A stretch of DNA of 64,000 bases. Origin: Cellulophaga sp. HaHa_2_95. Its GTDB lineage: Bacteria > Bacteroidota > Bacteroidia > Flavobacteriales > Flavobacteriaceae. Numbering within the stretch: position 1 is the first letter of the stretch; the number at the start of each line of letters is the position of its first letter. Shown here piece by piece: positions 40,374 to 50,675 of this stretch. The notes beneath the pieces were generated by a model that saw nothing but the letters and a program-made list of their open reading frames with translations, was not told the origin of the DNA and did no database searches. The position numbers and the translations under genes are program-made. Location of the stretch: the NCBI RefSeq assembly GCF_019278565.1, contig NZ_CP058988.1:2480001-2544000 (forward strand), in the 5' to 3' direction.

Positions 40374-41189
40374 ATGGTATTGCGAATTAGTTTTAATTTA
40401 TTGTTTGAGTTAGAAGTACCTACGCCGTTTATATTAATGTTGCGCCCACGAAGTAATGCGGCACAATGGGTAGAACGTGAAGAATACAAAATTTCGCCCA
40501 TGATACCGGTGGTTGAACATACAGATATTGCGGGTAACCTTTGTCAACGACTGATTGCTCCTTCGGGAAATTTCTCCATTAGTACTAAGGCAGAGGTACA
40601 AGTTCCAGATGTAGTTGCTGTTCATTTTGGAGCTCCGTTTGTAGAGATTCAAAATTTACCAGATTCAATCTTACGTTATTTATTACCGAGTAGGTATTGT
40701 GAATCAGATCGTTTTAATGATTTAGCGGTGTCTATTACAGCAAATGAATTACCAGGATATAATCAAGTTGCTGCTATTGAATCTTGGTTGCGGAATACAA
40801 TCAGCTATATTCCAGGGAGCAGTAATTTTCCTATTTCCGCGGTAGATGTTAACTATCGACAATCTGGGGTTTGTAGAGACTTAGCCCATTTAGGCATTGC
40901 CTTATGCCGCAGTATAAGCATTCCTGCTCGTATTGTTGTGGGATATTTACATAATTTAAAACCGATGGATATGCATGCCTGGTTTGAAGTGTATGTAGGT
41001 GGATGCTGGTATACGTTTGATGCCACACAATCGGACAAAAAAGGAGGTTATGTTGCTTTAGGCTATGGTACCGATGCCGCAGATGTTGCCGTTTTTAATC
41101 AATTTGGTCCAGGTGTTGTTCCTTTAAAACAGGTAGTAACTGTTGAAAAAATAGCAGAAGAACAGGAAGATTTCTACACCAAATTTTAG
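40374..41189 (+). CDS. Transglutaminase-like protein (locus A)
   Basis: A 271-residue protein of the bacterial transglutaminase-like family. The catalytic triad is visible: Cys in SGVCRDLAHLGIALCR, His in DMHAWFEVYVG and Asp in TFDATQ. The N-terminal half is a beta-rich domain typical of the family (about 1-100). It is probably a peptide-cleaving or cross-linking enzyme, not a eukaryotic-type transglutaminase. It stands 170 bases before the larger locus A genes and may belong to the same system. Confidence 0.82.
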   Translation: MVLRISFNLLFELEVPTPFILMLRPRSNAAQWVEREEYKISPMIPVVEHTDIAGNLCQRLIAPSGNFSISTKAEVQVPDVVAVHFGAPFVEIQNLPDSILRYLLPSRYCESDRFNDLAVSITANELPGYNQVAAIESWLRNTISYIPGSSNFPISAVDVNYRQSGVCRDLAHLGIALCRSISIPARIVVGYLHNLKPMDMHAWFEVYVGGCWYTFDATQSDKKGGYVALGYGTDAADVAVFNQFGPGVVPLKQVVTVEKIAEEQEDFYTKF

Positions 41190-41317
41190 TAGCTACAGCC
41201 TGAAATAAAAAACAAATGAATGATAGTATATTTCATAAAAAATCGCTTTATTATGTTTTTGTTGTAGGTCCGCCTAAGCATTGCGTATACGAGTCTAAAT
41301 AAATAACATCTAATAGT

Positions 41318-41325
41318 TAATTTTG
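41318..41325 (+). promoter_or_regulatory. Promoter -7 element (TAATTTTG) of the locus A operon
   Basis: An exact TAnnTTTG match about 35 bases before the 41360 ATG, so the three large genes may have a promoter separate from the first transglutaminase gene. No clear -33 TTG was seen. Confidence 0.5.
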
Positions 41326-41359
41326 CTCTTAGATAATTTTCACATTAATTTCTTAGTCG

Positions 41360-44300
41360 ATGTCAATACAAGTAGCCATAAGGCATTACACAGAATACAA
41401 ATATGATAAGCATATTAAATTATCGCCACAGGTAATTAGGCTACGTCCTGCACCACATTCTCGTACCCCGATTAAAGGATATAGTTTGAATATCAATCCT
41501 AAAAATCACTTTATCAACTGGCAGCAAGATCCTTTTGGAAACTACATGGCTAGAATTGTTTTTCCAGATAAAGTAGATCATTTTTCGGTAGATGTAGAGG
41601 TAATTGCAGATCTGGTAGTAATTAATCCTTTCGATTTTTTTATTGAAGAATATGCTTCAAAACCAGGTTTTACGTACGAAGAAGGCTTGTTACAACAATT
41701 ATCGCCTTACTTAGAGATAAAAGAAAAAGATGCCTTGATGCTCAATTTGGTTAAGGAAGCAAAAGCGCTTTTAACCGATGATATGAATATGGTTGATTCT
41801 TTAGTCGCCTTAAATCAGTTGATATATAATCAGTTATCCTATAACATCCGCTTGGAAGCAGGAGTACAATCTTGTGAAGAAACCTTGCAGTTAAAATCAG
41901 GCTCTTGTCGTGATTTTACCTGGGTATTGGTACAATTATTACGTCATTTGGGATTGGCATCACGTTTTGCCTCAGGGTATTTGGTGCAATTAAAACCAGA
42001 TGTTAAATCGCTTACGGGGCCTTCAGGAGCCGAGGAAGATTTTACAGATTTACACGCTTGGGCAGAAGTTTATGTTCCAGGAGCTGGTTGGATAGGTTTA
42101 GATGCTACCTCAGGCTTGTTTGCTGGGGAAGGACATATTCCTTTGGCGTGTACTCCTAATCCAGATAGTGCCGCCCCAATTTCAGGGCTTGCAGAAGCAG
42201 CAAAAACCGAATTTCATTTTGAAAATACTGTAACGCGTATTGTAGAAAAACCCCGAGTAACTAAACCTTATTCTGATGAACAGTGGAATGATATTGTTAC
42301 CTTAGGAGAGCAAGTGGATGCGGTATTGTTAGCGAAGGATGTACGGCTAACCATGGGAGGAGAACCCACGTTTGTTGCTACAGACAATCAAGATGCACCA
42401 GAGTGGAATTCTGCAGCAGATGGCGCACAAAAGCGTAAATTATCAAATGAACTTTTTCATAAACTTAAAGATGAATTTGGTACGGGAGCTTTAATGCTGT
42501 ACGGACAAGGAAAATGGTATCCTGGAGAGCCTTTGCCTCGTTGGAAATTAGGATGTTACTGGCGTAAAGATGGCTTGCCAATTTGGAATAATGATACGCT
42601 TTTAGCAGACCTTTCCCACGACTACAAATTTACGGTAGATGATGCGGATACGTTTATGAACGCTTTAGCAAAATCCTTACAACTAAACCAAGAATGTATA
42701 CACCCTGCGTATGAAGATCCCTTTTATTTTGCATGGGAAGAAAGTAATATACCTATAGATGTAGATCCTTTAAAACTCGATTTAGAAGCTCCATTAGAAC
42801 GTCAGCGTTTGTCAGAATTGTTGCAACACGGTATGAATAAACCTATCGGTTATTCCATACCAATTGCATGGAATTTTGAGAATAGTACGTGGGAAACTTG
42901 TGCGTGGAAATTCCGTAGAAAAAACCTGTTCCTAGTTCCTGGAAACTCTCCTTTAGGCTTACGATTGCCGTTGAAATCTATTCAGGCATTTGATCACGAA
43001 GAAGTGAAAGTGAAGCCAGAACCTAGTTTATTTGAAGCAGCAGAGGCATTACCCAGTATAAAAGAAAATACAGCAAAGAGCGAAAGGCGTCAGCAAATAG
43101 CAGATAGTGAGTCCATTTTTATTACCAGTTTATCAGTAGAAATAAGAGCAGGAAAACTCTTTATATTTTTACCACCGCTGACACATTTTGAACATTACCT
43201 TCAATTGGTAAATCATATCGAGGTAGTAGCTGAGAAGTTACAAATGCCTATTCTTATTGAAGGGTATGATCCTCCTTCAGATAATCGCATCCAGAAATTT
43301 CAAATCACACCCGATCCAGGCGTTATTGAAGTGAATATTCATCCCGCAAGTAGTTGGAAAGAAATTCTCAATAATTATGATATTCTTTATAAAAAAGCTG
43401 CGGCAACTCAATTAACTACAGAAAAGTTTAATCTAGACGGAAAACATACCGGAACTGGTGGTGGGAACCATGTAACGCTAGGAGGAGTAACCCCAGCAGA
43501 CAGTCCGTTACTTCGCAGACCAGATGTATTGCGTAGTTTTATTACTTATTGGCAACATCACCCCTCATTATCGTATTTGTTTTCTACACAGTTTATTGGT
43601 CCTACAAGTCAGGCACCACGAGTAGATGAAGGGCGTGATGAAATGTTATACGAGCTAGAATTGGCTTTTCAGCAAATACCAGAAGACCTAAAAGAAAACG
43701 AAGTACCATTTTGGTTAGTAGATCGTATCTTCAGAAATTTATTGGTAGATATTACGGGGAATACCCATAGAGCAGAATTTTGTATTGATAAATTGTATTC
43801 TCCAGATTCTTCAACAGGACGTTTGGGGATTCTAGAGTTTAGAGGATTTGATATGCCACCACATTATCAAATGTGTATGGTACAATTTTTATTGATACGC
43901 TCCTTAATGGCTTGGTTTTGGGAAAAACCTTATGAACATAAATTAGTGCGTTGGGGAACAGCTCTCCATGACCGGTTTTTATTGCCCCATTATTGTTCTA
44001 ACGATTTAGGCGATGTAATGAAGGACTTACAAAATGCAGGATATAAAATGAATTTGGATTGGTTTGATCCATTTTTTGCCTTCCGTTTTCCATTTTTAGG
44101 AGAATTACAAGTAGACAATATCCATATAGAATTAACCATGGCAATTGAACCTTGGCATGTACTAGGAGAAGAAATGTCTAGCACAGGAACAGCACGTTTT
44201 GTAGATTCTTCATTAGAAAGAATTCAAGTAAAAGTTAGCGGATTAACAGATTCTCGTTACATACTCATTTGTAATGGATGCCGTATTCCACTAAAAAACA

Positions 44301-44716
44301 CAGGCGTTCAGGGCGAATATGTGGCAGGAATACGCTACCGCGCATGGCAGCCGCCTTCTGCATTACATCCAACGCTAGGGGCGGATACTCCTTTAGTAAT
44401 TGATTTGTATGATACCTGGTCTAAAAAATCTGTGGCGGCTTGCAAATACCATGTGGCACATCCAGGAGGGCGCAATTATGAAACCTTTCCTGTGAATAGT
44501 TATGAGGCAGAATCGCGACGTATTTCTAGATTTTTTGATTTTGGACATACCGTTAATTTGGTAGAACCGACCGTAGCAACACAACAGTCTGCAGGACGCT
44601 ATATTACACCAATACAAATTACAACGCAGTATGATATTAGTGGCGAAGTAGTAAATCCTGATTATCCATATACTATGGATTTGAGACAATATAAAGCGAA
44701 AAAGAAAATTCAATAA
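41360..44716 (+). CDS. Transglutaminase-DUF2126 fusion protein (locus A)
   Basis: A 1118-residue protein. The N-terminal 290 residues are a transglutaminase-like domain with Cys in SGSCRDFTWVLVQLLRH, His in DLHAWAEVYVPG and Asp in GLDATSG. The remaining 800 residues are the DUF2126 region, with GGEPTFV, KWYPGEPLPRW, GGGNHVTLGG and EFRGFDMPP among its conserved blocks. Such fusions are found beside circularly permuted ATP-grasp proteins in proposed peptide-modification systems. Its stop overlaps the next gene by one base (TAATG). Confidence 0.87.
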   Translation: MSIQVAIRHYTEYKYDKHIKLSPQVIRLRPAPHSRTPIKGYSLNINPKNHFINWQQDPFGNYMARIVFPDKVDHFSVDVEVIADLVVINPFDFFIEEYASKPGFTYEEGLLQQLSPYLEIKEKDALMLNLVKEAKALLTDDMNMVDSLVALNQLIYNQLSYNIRLEAGVQSCEETLQLKSGSCRDFTWVLVQLLRHLGLASRFASGYLVQLKPDVKSLTGPSGAEEDFTDLHAWAEVYVPGAGWIGLDATSGLFAGEGHIPLACTPNPDSAAPISGLAEAAKTEFHFENTVTRIVEKPRVTKPYSDEQWNDIVTLGEQVDAVLLAKDVRLTMGGEPTFVATDNQDAPEWNSAADGAQKRKLSNELFHKLKDEFGTGALMLYGQGKWYPGEPLPRWKLGCYWRKDGLPIWNNDTLLADLSHDYKFTVDDADTFMNALAKSLQLNQECIHPAYEDPFYFAWEESNIPIDVDPLKLDLEAPLERQRLSELLQHGMNKPIGYSIPIAWNFENSTWETCAWKFRRKNLFLVPGNSPLGLRLPLKSIQAFDHEEVKVKPEPSLFEAAEALPSIKENTAKSERRQQIADSESIFITSLSVEIRAGKLFIFLPPLTHFEHYLQLVNHIEVVAEKLQMPILIEGYDPPSDNRIQKFQITPDPGVIEVNIHPASSWKEILNNYDILYKKAAATQLTTEKFNLDGKHTGTGGGNHVTLGGVTPADSPLLRRPDVLRSFITYWQHHPSLSYLFSTQFIGPTSQAPRVDEGRDEMLYELELAFQQIPEDLKENEVPFWLVDRIFRNLLVDITGNTHRAEFCIDKLYSPDSSTGRLGILEFRGFDMPPHYQMCMVQFLLIRSLMAWFWEKPYEHKLVRWGTALHDRFLLPHYCSNDLGDVMKDLQNAGYKMNLDWFDPFFAFRFPFLGELQVDNIHIELTMAIEPWHVLGEEMSSTGTARFVDSSLERIQVKVSGLTDSRYILICNGCRIPLKNTGVQGEYVAGIRYRAWQPPSALHPTLGADTPLVIDLYDTWSKKSVAACKYHVAHPGGRNYETFPVNSYEAESRRISRFFDFGHTVNLVEPTVATQQSAGRYITPIQITTQYDISGEVVNPDYPYTMDLRQYKAKKKIQ

Positions 44717-47274
44717 TGGACAACCAGCTTTATAAAGAAGATATGATTTCTTCTTTATTACATAAAAAAGTCGAAAGTAATTCTCCCTATTTTGACGAAA
44801 TAACATCGCCTGACGGTTCAGTGCATCCGCATTGGGAAAAGATATTGGATACCTTTAATACGCTTGGGAAAGAGGAGATGGATGAGCGCCAGCTTCAACT
44901 AAAGCGGCAATTGAAAGAAAATGGGGTTACCTATAATATTTATGGTGATCCGGATGGGATGAACAGGCCTTGGATGCTTGATTCTGTGCCCATGATTTTT
45001 GGAGAGGAAGATTGGAACGTCATAGAATCAGGGCTGAAACAGCGTACTGTTTTATTAAATCATATTTTAAAAGATATCTATGGCAAACGTACACTTATTC
45101 GTTCTGGCCATATCCCTTTTGAATTGATCTATAATCACAAAGGATTTTTACGGCAGGTTGATAAATTAAAAATTCCGGGAGAGCAACAATTGATACAGTA
45201 TTCTGCCGATTTAGCACGTGGGCCGAATGGTAAAATGTGGGTTTTGCATGACCGTACAGATGCGCCTTCGGGAGCAGGATATACCTTTGAAAATAGGGTG
45301 GCCATGACCCGAGTTTTTCCTGAAATGATTCGAGAAAATCAGATTAGAAAAATCAATACGTACTACGAAACTTTAAAGAGAACCATAACAAATCTCGCAT
45401 GGCAAAATAAGGAAGAGCCAAGAGTAGTTTTTCTTTCACCAGGTTCAGAAAACGAGGCTTATTTTGAGCATGCTTACCTTTCTTCATTGATGGGTTTTAC
45501 CTTGGTAAGTGGTGCAGATCTTACGGTCAGTGATGGGTATGTTTGGTTAAAAACAATAAAAGGACTTAAAAAAGTAGATGTTATCGTACGTCGAGTTGAT
45601 GATGTTTTCTGCGATCCTTTAGAGTTTAAAATGAACTCGCAATTAGGCGTTGTAGGCCTTATGGAGGCAGTACGTCAGCAAAAGGTAATGCTTATAAATC
45701 CTTTAGGCAGCAGGATTCTTGAAAATCCAGGCTTAATGGCATTTTTACCCAAGCTATGTAGGCATATTTTAGGGGAAGAACTTATTCTACCTTCTGTTGC
45801 TACATGGTGGTGCGGACAAGCAGCCGCAAAACAATATGTATTTGATAATTTAGAAAAATTAATTATCAGAAAAATATATAGCGATGATACAAGTAGTGCC
45901 ATGTATGGCTCATCATTAGATGAGGAACAGATAGCAACCCTTAAGAATGAAATTAATATGAGGCCTTATTTGTATGTAGGTCAAGAAAGGGTAAATTTTT
46001 CTACAACGCCATCATACATAGACGGTAAGTTAGCTTCTAGAAATGCGGTATTTAGAAGTTATGTTGTCGCAGATACAACGGACCATTCGTACCAAGTGAT
46101 GCCGGGTGGATTAACCCGAAGTTCTGCAGATGAAGGAACGTTTATAGTTTCCAATCAAGCGGGAGGGATCAGTAAAGATACTTGGGTGCTTGGTAGTGAT
46201 AAACATACAAAATCAGAAAGTGTACCAAATAAAATTCCGCAAACAGAAAATGTATTGCCGAGTAGTACCGCAGAAAAATTATTCTGGTTGGGCAGGTATG
46301 TAGAACGTTCTATTTTCTTAGTGCGTCTGGCACGCGTTATTATAAAGAAGTATTATGAAACTGAGGATAACTTAAATATTGAAAAAGATGTGGTACTCTG
46401 CTCTTTATTAAAATCATTTTCTAATATCACCTTGTTATTGCCAGGTTTTGAAGATAAAGAAACATTAGTAAATCCTGAAAAAGAACTCATTTCTGTAATC
46501 ACTGATGTAACAAAGGCAGGTTCCTTGAATCACTCCTTACAAGCATTTTTACGTAACGCCTATGCGGTACGTGACCGTTTGGGTCTTGATAGTTGGCGCA
46601 TATTAGATCATATTTCAGAAGAAAGTAACAAGCTTAAAGAGAGCACTAGAATCAATGATATTAGTTATATTTTAGATGGTTTAATTATACGACTCATGGC
46701 GTATCATGGCTTACGGGTAGATACGATGACAAGAGATGTTTCTTGGAATTTACAGTGTATAGGAAGTGACCTAGAATCTTCTTATATGACCTGTACTTTT
46801 TTAAAAAATATCCTATCTAAGGAACTGGATAGCGAAACAGAAAAATCGCTCCTAGAGTGCGTGTTAATTAATAACGAGAGTTTAATTACATATCGTTATA
46901 TGTATAGATCTACTATTGAATTCACCAATACATTAACATTGTTGTTGCTAAATGAATTGAATCCACGATCTGTAGTGTACCAAATTACACAACTTGAAAA
47001 ACGTGTAAATCGCATGCCAAAAACTTCTGAAGTACAGCTACAGCTTAGTTTAATACAGAAAAAACTTTTAGAGGCAACGACCTTGGTTCGTTTAAGCGAA
47101 CCTAACCTATTAAAAAAAGGAAAGAAAAAGTCAGGTTCTAGAAAAGACTTAGTCCTTTTAATGGAAAAATTAGAACAGTTGCTTGGAGATGCTTCGAGTT
47201 TATTTATAAGTCAATATTTTAACCATACGGAAACTACATTTGGTTTTGTAAGCACTAAAATTCCAGAAATATGA
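44716..47274 (+). CDS. Circularly permuted ATP-grasp + alpha-E fusion protein (locus A)
   Basis: An 852-residue protein. The first 500 residues form the circularly permuted ATP-grasp type 2 domain: DAPSGAGYTFENR, SPGSENEAYFEHAYL, VDVIVRRVDDVFCDPLEF, and VSNQAGGISKDTWVLGS. The last 350 residues form the alpha-E domain, beginning SSTAEKLFWLGRYVERS. ATP-grasp enzymes of this group are predicted to form amide bonds between a peptide and an amine or amino acid. The next gene starts in a 4-base ATGA overlap at its end. The lid region (SSAMYGSSLDEE) differs from the Gly-rich loop of the separate copy in locus B, in line with the fused subfamily. Confidence 0.88.
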   Translation: MDNQLYKEDMISSLLHKKVESNSPYFDEITSPDGSVHPHWEKILDTFNTLGKEEMDERQLQLKRQLKENGVTYNIYGDPDGMNRPWMLDSVPMIFGEEDWNVIESGLKQRTVLLNHILKDIYGKRTLIRSGHIPFELIYNHKGFLRQVDKLKIPGEQQLIQYSADLARGPNGKMWVLHDRTDAPSGAGYTFENRVAMTRVFPEMIRENQIRKINTYYETLKRTITNLAWQNKEEPRVVFLSPGSENEAYFEHAYLSSLMGFTLVSGADLTVSDGYVWLKTIKGLKKVDVIVRRVDDVFCDPLEFKMNSQLGVVGLMEAVRQQKVMLINPLGSRILENPGLMAFLPKLCRHILGEELILPSVATWWCGQAAAKQYVFDNLEKLIIRKIYSDDTSSAMYGSSLDEEQIATLKNEINMRPYLYVGQERVNFSTTPSYIDGKLASRNAVFRSYVVADTTDHSYQVMPGGLTRSSADEGTFIVSNQAGGISKDTWVLGSDKHTKSESVPNKIPQTENVLPSSTAEKLFWLGRYVERSIFLVRLARVIIKKYYETEDNLNIEKDVVLCSLLKSFSNITLLLPGFEDKETLVNPEKELISVITDVTKAGSLNHSLQAFLRNAYAVRDRLGLDSWRILDHISEESNKLKESTRINDISYILDGLIIRLMAYHGLRVDTMTRDVSWNLQCIGSDLESSYMTCTFLKNILSKELDSETEKSLLECVLINNESLITYRYMYRSTIEFTNTLTLLLLNELNPRSVVYQITQLEKRVNRMPKTSEVQLQLSLIQKKLLEATTLVRLSEPNLLKKGKKKSGSRKDLVLLMEKLEQLLGDASSLFISQYFNHTETTFGFVSTKIPEI

Positions 47275-48146
47275 TTTACGAAGTGAAACACAAAACAGTA
47301 TACGAATACCAATCTATGGTTTCCTTATGCCATAATATCGTATTTCAGGTAAGTGGTAATAATACTTTACAGGAAATCAATTCCTCTAAATGTACTATTG
47401 ATCCCGAGCCTAATTTTATAATGGAACGAGAAGATTTTTTTGAAAATAAGTACTTCTATTTTTCACTGCAAAAAGCCCACAAAAAGCTTGTCGTAGAAAG
47501 CACCAATGAAATTACAGTGCATCCGCCAACGTGGTTGGCTATAAATCCTGCCGAAACACCTGCTTGGGAATCGGTAGTTAAATTGCTGCAGTCTATAGAT
47601 ACCTCTAATGATATCCGGCAATTTTATTTAGAATCGCCACATGTTACTTTCTTATCAGCTATACGTGCGTATGCTTTAGTGTCTTTTACTCCAAACAGGC
47701 CAATAATGGAAGCGATGCATGAATTAAATACACGTATTTATACCGATTTTACATTTACGCCCGGCTTCACGGAAATAAGTACTCCTCTAGAAGAAGTGTT
47801 TAAACATAAAAAAGGAGTATGTCAAGATTATGCACATTTTGGTTTGGCTTGTGTGCGTTCTATTGGCTTGTCTGCTAGGTATATAAGTGGGTATATTGAA
47901 ACTATTCCTCCACCAGGAAAACCCAAGTTAGCAGGAGCAGATGCTTCTCATGCTTGGATGTCTTTATATATACCTGACATAGGTTGGGTAGAGTTTGATG
48001 CTACAAACAATCTTTTAGTATCAGACCAGCATATACGTGTGGCTAAAGGACGTGATTTTTCCGATGTTGTTCCCTTAAAAGGAATCGTGTATTCTGGAGG
48101 AGGTCAGCATATGGAGGTTACCGTAGATGTTACCCGCAAAAGTTAG
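47271..48146 (+). CDS. Transglutaminase-like protein, last gene of locus A
   Basis: A 291-residue protein of the bacterial transglutaminase family. The N-terminal beta domain is followed by the triad Cys in KGVCQDYAHFGLACVR, His in SHAWMSLYIPDIGW and Asp in EFDATNNL. It overlaps the upstream ATP-grasp gene by 4 bases (ATGA), so the two are translationally coupled. Three such enzymes occur in locus A and one in locus B. Confidence 0.87.
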   Translation: MIYEVKHKTVYEYQSMVSLCHNIVFQVSGNNTLQEINSSKCTIDPEPNFIMEREDFFENKYFYFSLQKAHKKLVVESTNEITVHPPTWLAINPAETPAWESVVKLLQSIDTSNDIRQFYLESPHVTFLSAIRAYALVSFTPNRPIMEAMHELNTRIYTDFTFTPGFTEISTPLEEVFKHKKGVCQDYAHFGLACVRSIGLSARYISGYIETIPPPGKPKLAGADASHAWMSLYIPDIGWVEFDATNNLLVSDQHIRVAKGRDFSDVVPLKGIVYSGGGQHMEVTVDVTRKS

Positions 48147-48163
48147 CAACTAGATATACTGCA

Positions 48164-48218
48164 AAAATCCATAAAATAGAAGTACAGCATTGCTGCCCTT
48201 TTATTTTATGGATTTTTT
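48164..48218. terminator. Terminator between locus A and desaturase gene
   Basis: AAAAATCCATAAAATA and its complement TATTTTATGGATTTTT form a long stem around an inner small hairpin, ending in a T run. It serves the convergent genes on both sides. Confidence 0.75.
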
Positions 48219-48251
48219 TTATCAAAAATGTCCTTTCGCTAAGAACTGTTT

Positions 48252-49037
48252 TTATTTATCTTGTACAGGAATGGGTTTTAATTGAATAAAACCAAAAGCG
48301 TCTAATAATTTAATAATAACATAGGTAACATCTACCTCGTACCATTTTACACCAAAATTAGCTCTACTAGCATGTTTATGGTGATTGTTATGATAACCTT
48401 CGCCCATCATTAAAAAATCAAATCGGAATAAATTTTTACTTGTATTCTTCATTTGAAAATTTACATAGCCATAGATGTGACCAAACCAGTTGATAATAAC
48501 GCCGTGAATAGGTGCCATTAAGAAGGTGATAGGAAGTAAAGCCCATTGCCAAGCTGCGGTGGTAAAGAAAACAAAGAAAAGCACGTACAAACTGATCCAT
48601 AATACCCTAGAAATACGAGAACTAGCGAATTTGTCAAACGCTTTCCATTGCGGTACGTTTTTGGTAAAACGTTGATCAACAGCAATACGTTCTTTATTGA
48701 TGTCTTGATAGATAGTTTTCGTGCGCCACATCATCGCAAATAAATTTGCATCGTGAGAAGGAGAATGCGGATCTTTATCCGTATCCGTATACGCATGGTG
48801 CATGCGGTGCATTACCCCATAACCATAAGCGCTTAAGTAACTAGAGCCTTGAAAGATCCAGGTTAATACAAAGGTAATTCGTTCCATGGTTTTAGACATG
48901 GTAAATACTTGGTGTGCTGCATACCGGTGTAGAAAGAACGATTGAAAAAATAACCCTCCATACCAAAGCACTAAAACAAATAGGATTACTGCCATAACTT
49001 TTTTTACAAAGATACCGTGCTGTTCGTCCAAAAACAA
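48252..49037 (-). CDS. Acyl-CoA desaturase (membrane fatty-acid desaturase)
   Basis: A 261-residue membrane desaturase with about four helices. The three His boxes bind the di-iron centre: HRYAAH, HRMHHAYTDTD (HxxHH) and GEGYHNNHHKH (HxxHH). This pattern fits acyl-CoA delta-9-type desaturases, which introduce a double bond into membrane fatty acids. The family uses a membrane electron donor not seen here. It is downstream of a Crp-family gene with a 25-base gap, so the two may form an operon. Confidence 0.88.
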   Translation of the reverse strand: MFLDEQHGIFVKKVMAVILFVLVLWYGGLFFQSFFLHRYAAHQVFTMSKTMERITFVLTWIFQGSSYLSAYGYGVMHRMHHAYTDTDKDPHSPSHDANLFAMMWRTKTIYQDINKERIAVDQRFTKNVPQWKAFDKFASSRISRVLWISLYVLFFVFFTTAAWQWALLPITFLMAPIHGVIINWFGHIYGYVNFQMKNTSKNLFRFDFLMMGEGYHNNHHKHASRANFGVKWYEVDVTYVIIKLLDAFGFIQLKPIPVQDK

Positions 49038-49062
49038 TGAACCTAAATCAATAAAACACGTA

Positions 49063-49632
49063 CTATAGACGCTTTCTAATTCGGCTTAATGCCTGTGCGG
49101 TAATACCAATATAGGAGCTTATGTATTTTAAAGGAATCACTTTTAAGAGTTCTGGCCGTTCTTTAAATAACTTTAGGTAGCGTTCTTCCGCAGTGAGATT
49201 TAGTAAGTTTTGTTCGCGCTTAGATTTCAATAGAAAAAGGCGTTCTGCGGTTAGTCTACCAATAAGGTTTCCTATTTGGGTATTCTTATAAACGGCTTGT
49301 AAATCACTATAGGTAATGCTCAAAAGCGTAGTTTCTGTTAGCGTTTCCAGTTGATAGGCAGATGGTTGTTGGGTTAAAAAAGAATCATAGGCACTGATGA
49401 ATTGGTTTTCAAAACTAAAGCCAAAAGTAATTTCTTTTTCAGGATCCTCTTTAGGAATAAATAAGCGCACTACACCAGATTCAATAAAAGAAATATGGTT
49501 TTCGATCTCATTAATTTTTAAAAAAATAGTTTTCTTAGGAATGACACGCCCTTGTAATTTAGACGTAAAATATTCCCAATCTTTAGTAGAGATGGTCGCT
49601 ATTTGATCTAAGTAAGCTTTTATCTGTTGCAA
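49063..49632 (-). CDS. Crp/Fnr-family transcriptional regulator
   Basis: A 189-residue regulator with an N-terminal cyclic-nucleotide-type beta-barrel (about 20-120, FIESGVVRLFIPKEDPEKEITFGF) and a C-terminal helix-turn-helix (VIPLKYISSYIGITAQALSRIRKRL). It has no obvious Cys cluster for an iron-sulfur centre, so it is not an oxygen-sensing Fnr. Its ligand is not evident. It precedes the desaturase gene in the same direction and may control membrane lipid composition. Confidence 0.82.
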   Translation of the reverse strand: MQQIKAYLDQIATISTKDWEYFTSKLQGRVIPKKTIFLKINEIENHISFIESGVVRLFIPKEDPEKEITFGFSFENQFISAYDSFLTQQPSAYQLETLTETTLLSITYSDLQAVYKNTQIGNLIGRLTAERLFLLKSKREQNLLNLTAEERYLKLFKERPELLKVIPLKYISSYIGITAQALSRIRKRL

Positions 49633-49835
49633 AATTGTATAATCATCAGTGTTGAGTTTGTAAAGATAATGATTCCTGCTAGGATTATAGAGCGATGACT
49701 AGGGAGCATTAATTTAAAGGAAAGGAAGTTTGGCTGTATTCACTAAGAACTATAGGCTATTCACTGAAAGTATAGTATTTGCCTTTTGTTATTTAATAGC
49801 TTTAGGGTAAATCATACCTAATTTAAGTAGAAAAA

Positions 49836-50624
49836 ATGAAGTTTATTTTCAATAAAATTAAATGGTCGCTTTGCATTCTAGGGGTGTTTGGGGTGTTAAA
49901 AAGTCAGGCTCAAGTATCACTTGAAAATAGTGAGGGCACTATAAACTATAGCAGTACTATGGATGCTAAAAATGTTTATGTGCAATTAAGCACAACAGAT
50001 GAGGCAACAATGCTTTCTATGTTGCATCGTGGATTTTCTGTTTATTTTGATGTAAAAGGAAAACGAAAAAAGAATGTCGCTGTTCAATACCCTTCTGAAG
50101 TAGCGCTACCGCAACGGAAACCCAATAGCAATGAAAACCGTCGTGGAACTAGTGGAGAACGAGAAGAAAAAGATGATGAAAGAGGTCCAGCTATTTTAGC
50201 CGTATTGGAAGGCATGTCAAAAATGGCACGCTATCGTACTCCTGATTTAGCGCAAGAATTTCATTTAGATCTAAATAATCTAGGAATTAGTATTACTTAT
50301 GATTATGATAAAGATGCTGGCTTTTTGCATTATGAGCTCATAATGCCTAGAAATAATATAAGTATACATCCTGTAGAGGTATCAAAAATGACGATAGGAG
50401 TGGTAACTACAAAAATAGAGAGAGAAGAGGATAGCTCCTCAAACATTAGTGTTGGTGGCGGAGGCCAAGGTGGGCGCGGTGGCCAAAGCGGGGGACCTGG
50501 AGGTAGTGGCGGAGGCCCAGGTGGTCGTCAAGGCGGATCTCAAGGCGGAGATCGCCCCAATCAAGATCAAAGACCAGAAGAAGTAACTATAGATTTTTGG
50601 TTTAAGGCAGATTCAAAGGGATAA
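49836..50624 (+). CDS. Hypothetical exported protein with Gly-rich segment
   Basis: A 262-residue protein with a signal peptide (ILGVFGVLKSQA). Family unknown. The first 170 residues after the signal are a folded domain with a charged loop (NRRGTSGEREEKDDERG). A Gly-rich segment of about 45 residues (GGGGQGGRGGQSGGPGG type) follows, and the last 15 residues return to an ordered beta stretch (EVTIDFWFKA). It ends in a strong terminator and has its own transcription unit. Confidence 0.6.
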   Translation: MKFIFNKIKWSLCILGVFGVLKSQAQVSLENSEGTINYSSTMDAKNVYVQLSTTDEATMLSMLHRGFSVYFDVKGKRKKNVAVQYPSEVALPQRKPNSNENRRGTSGEREEKDDERGPAILAVLEGMSKMARYRTPDLAQEFHLDLNNLGISITYDYDKDAGFLHYELIMPRNNISIHPVEVSKMTIGVVTTKIEREEDSSSNISVGGGGQGGRGGQSGGPGGSGGGPGGRQGGSQGGDRPNQDQRPEEVTIDFWFKADSKG

Positions 50625-50645
50625 AATATAGATTAAATATAATTG

Positions 50646-50675
50646 AAAAAAGCTCCTAATTTGGGAGCTTTTTTT
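50646..50675 (+). terminator. Terminator after the Gly-rich protein gene
   Basis: AAAAAGCTCC pairs with GGAGCTTTTT across about 7 bases with a T run, 22 bases after the stop. Confidence 0.85.

Noticed and set aside
48252-49632. Membership of the desaturase and Crp genes in the ATP-grasp modules
   Set aside because: They are on the opposite strand with their own terminator and unrelated functions.
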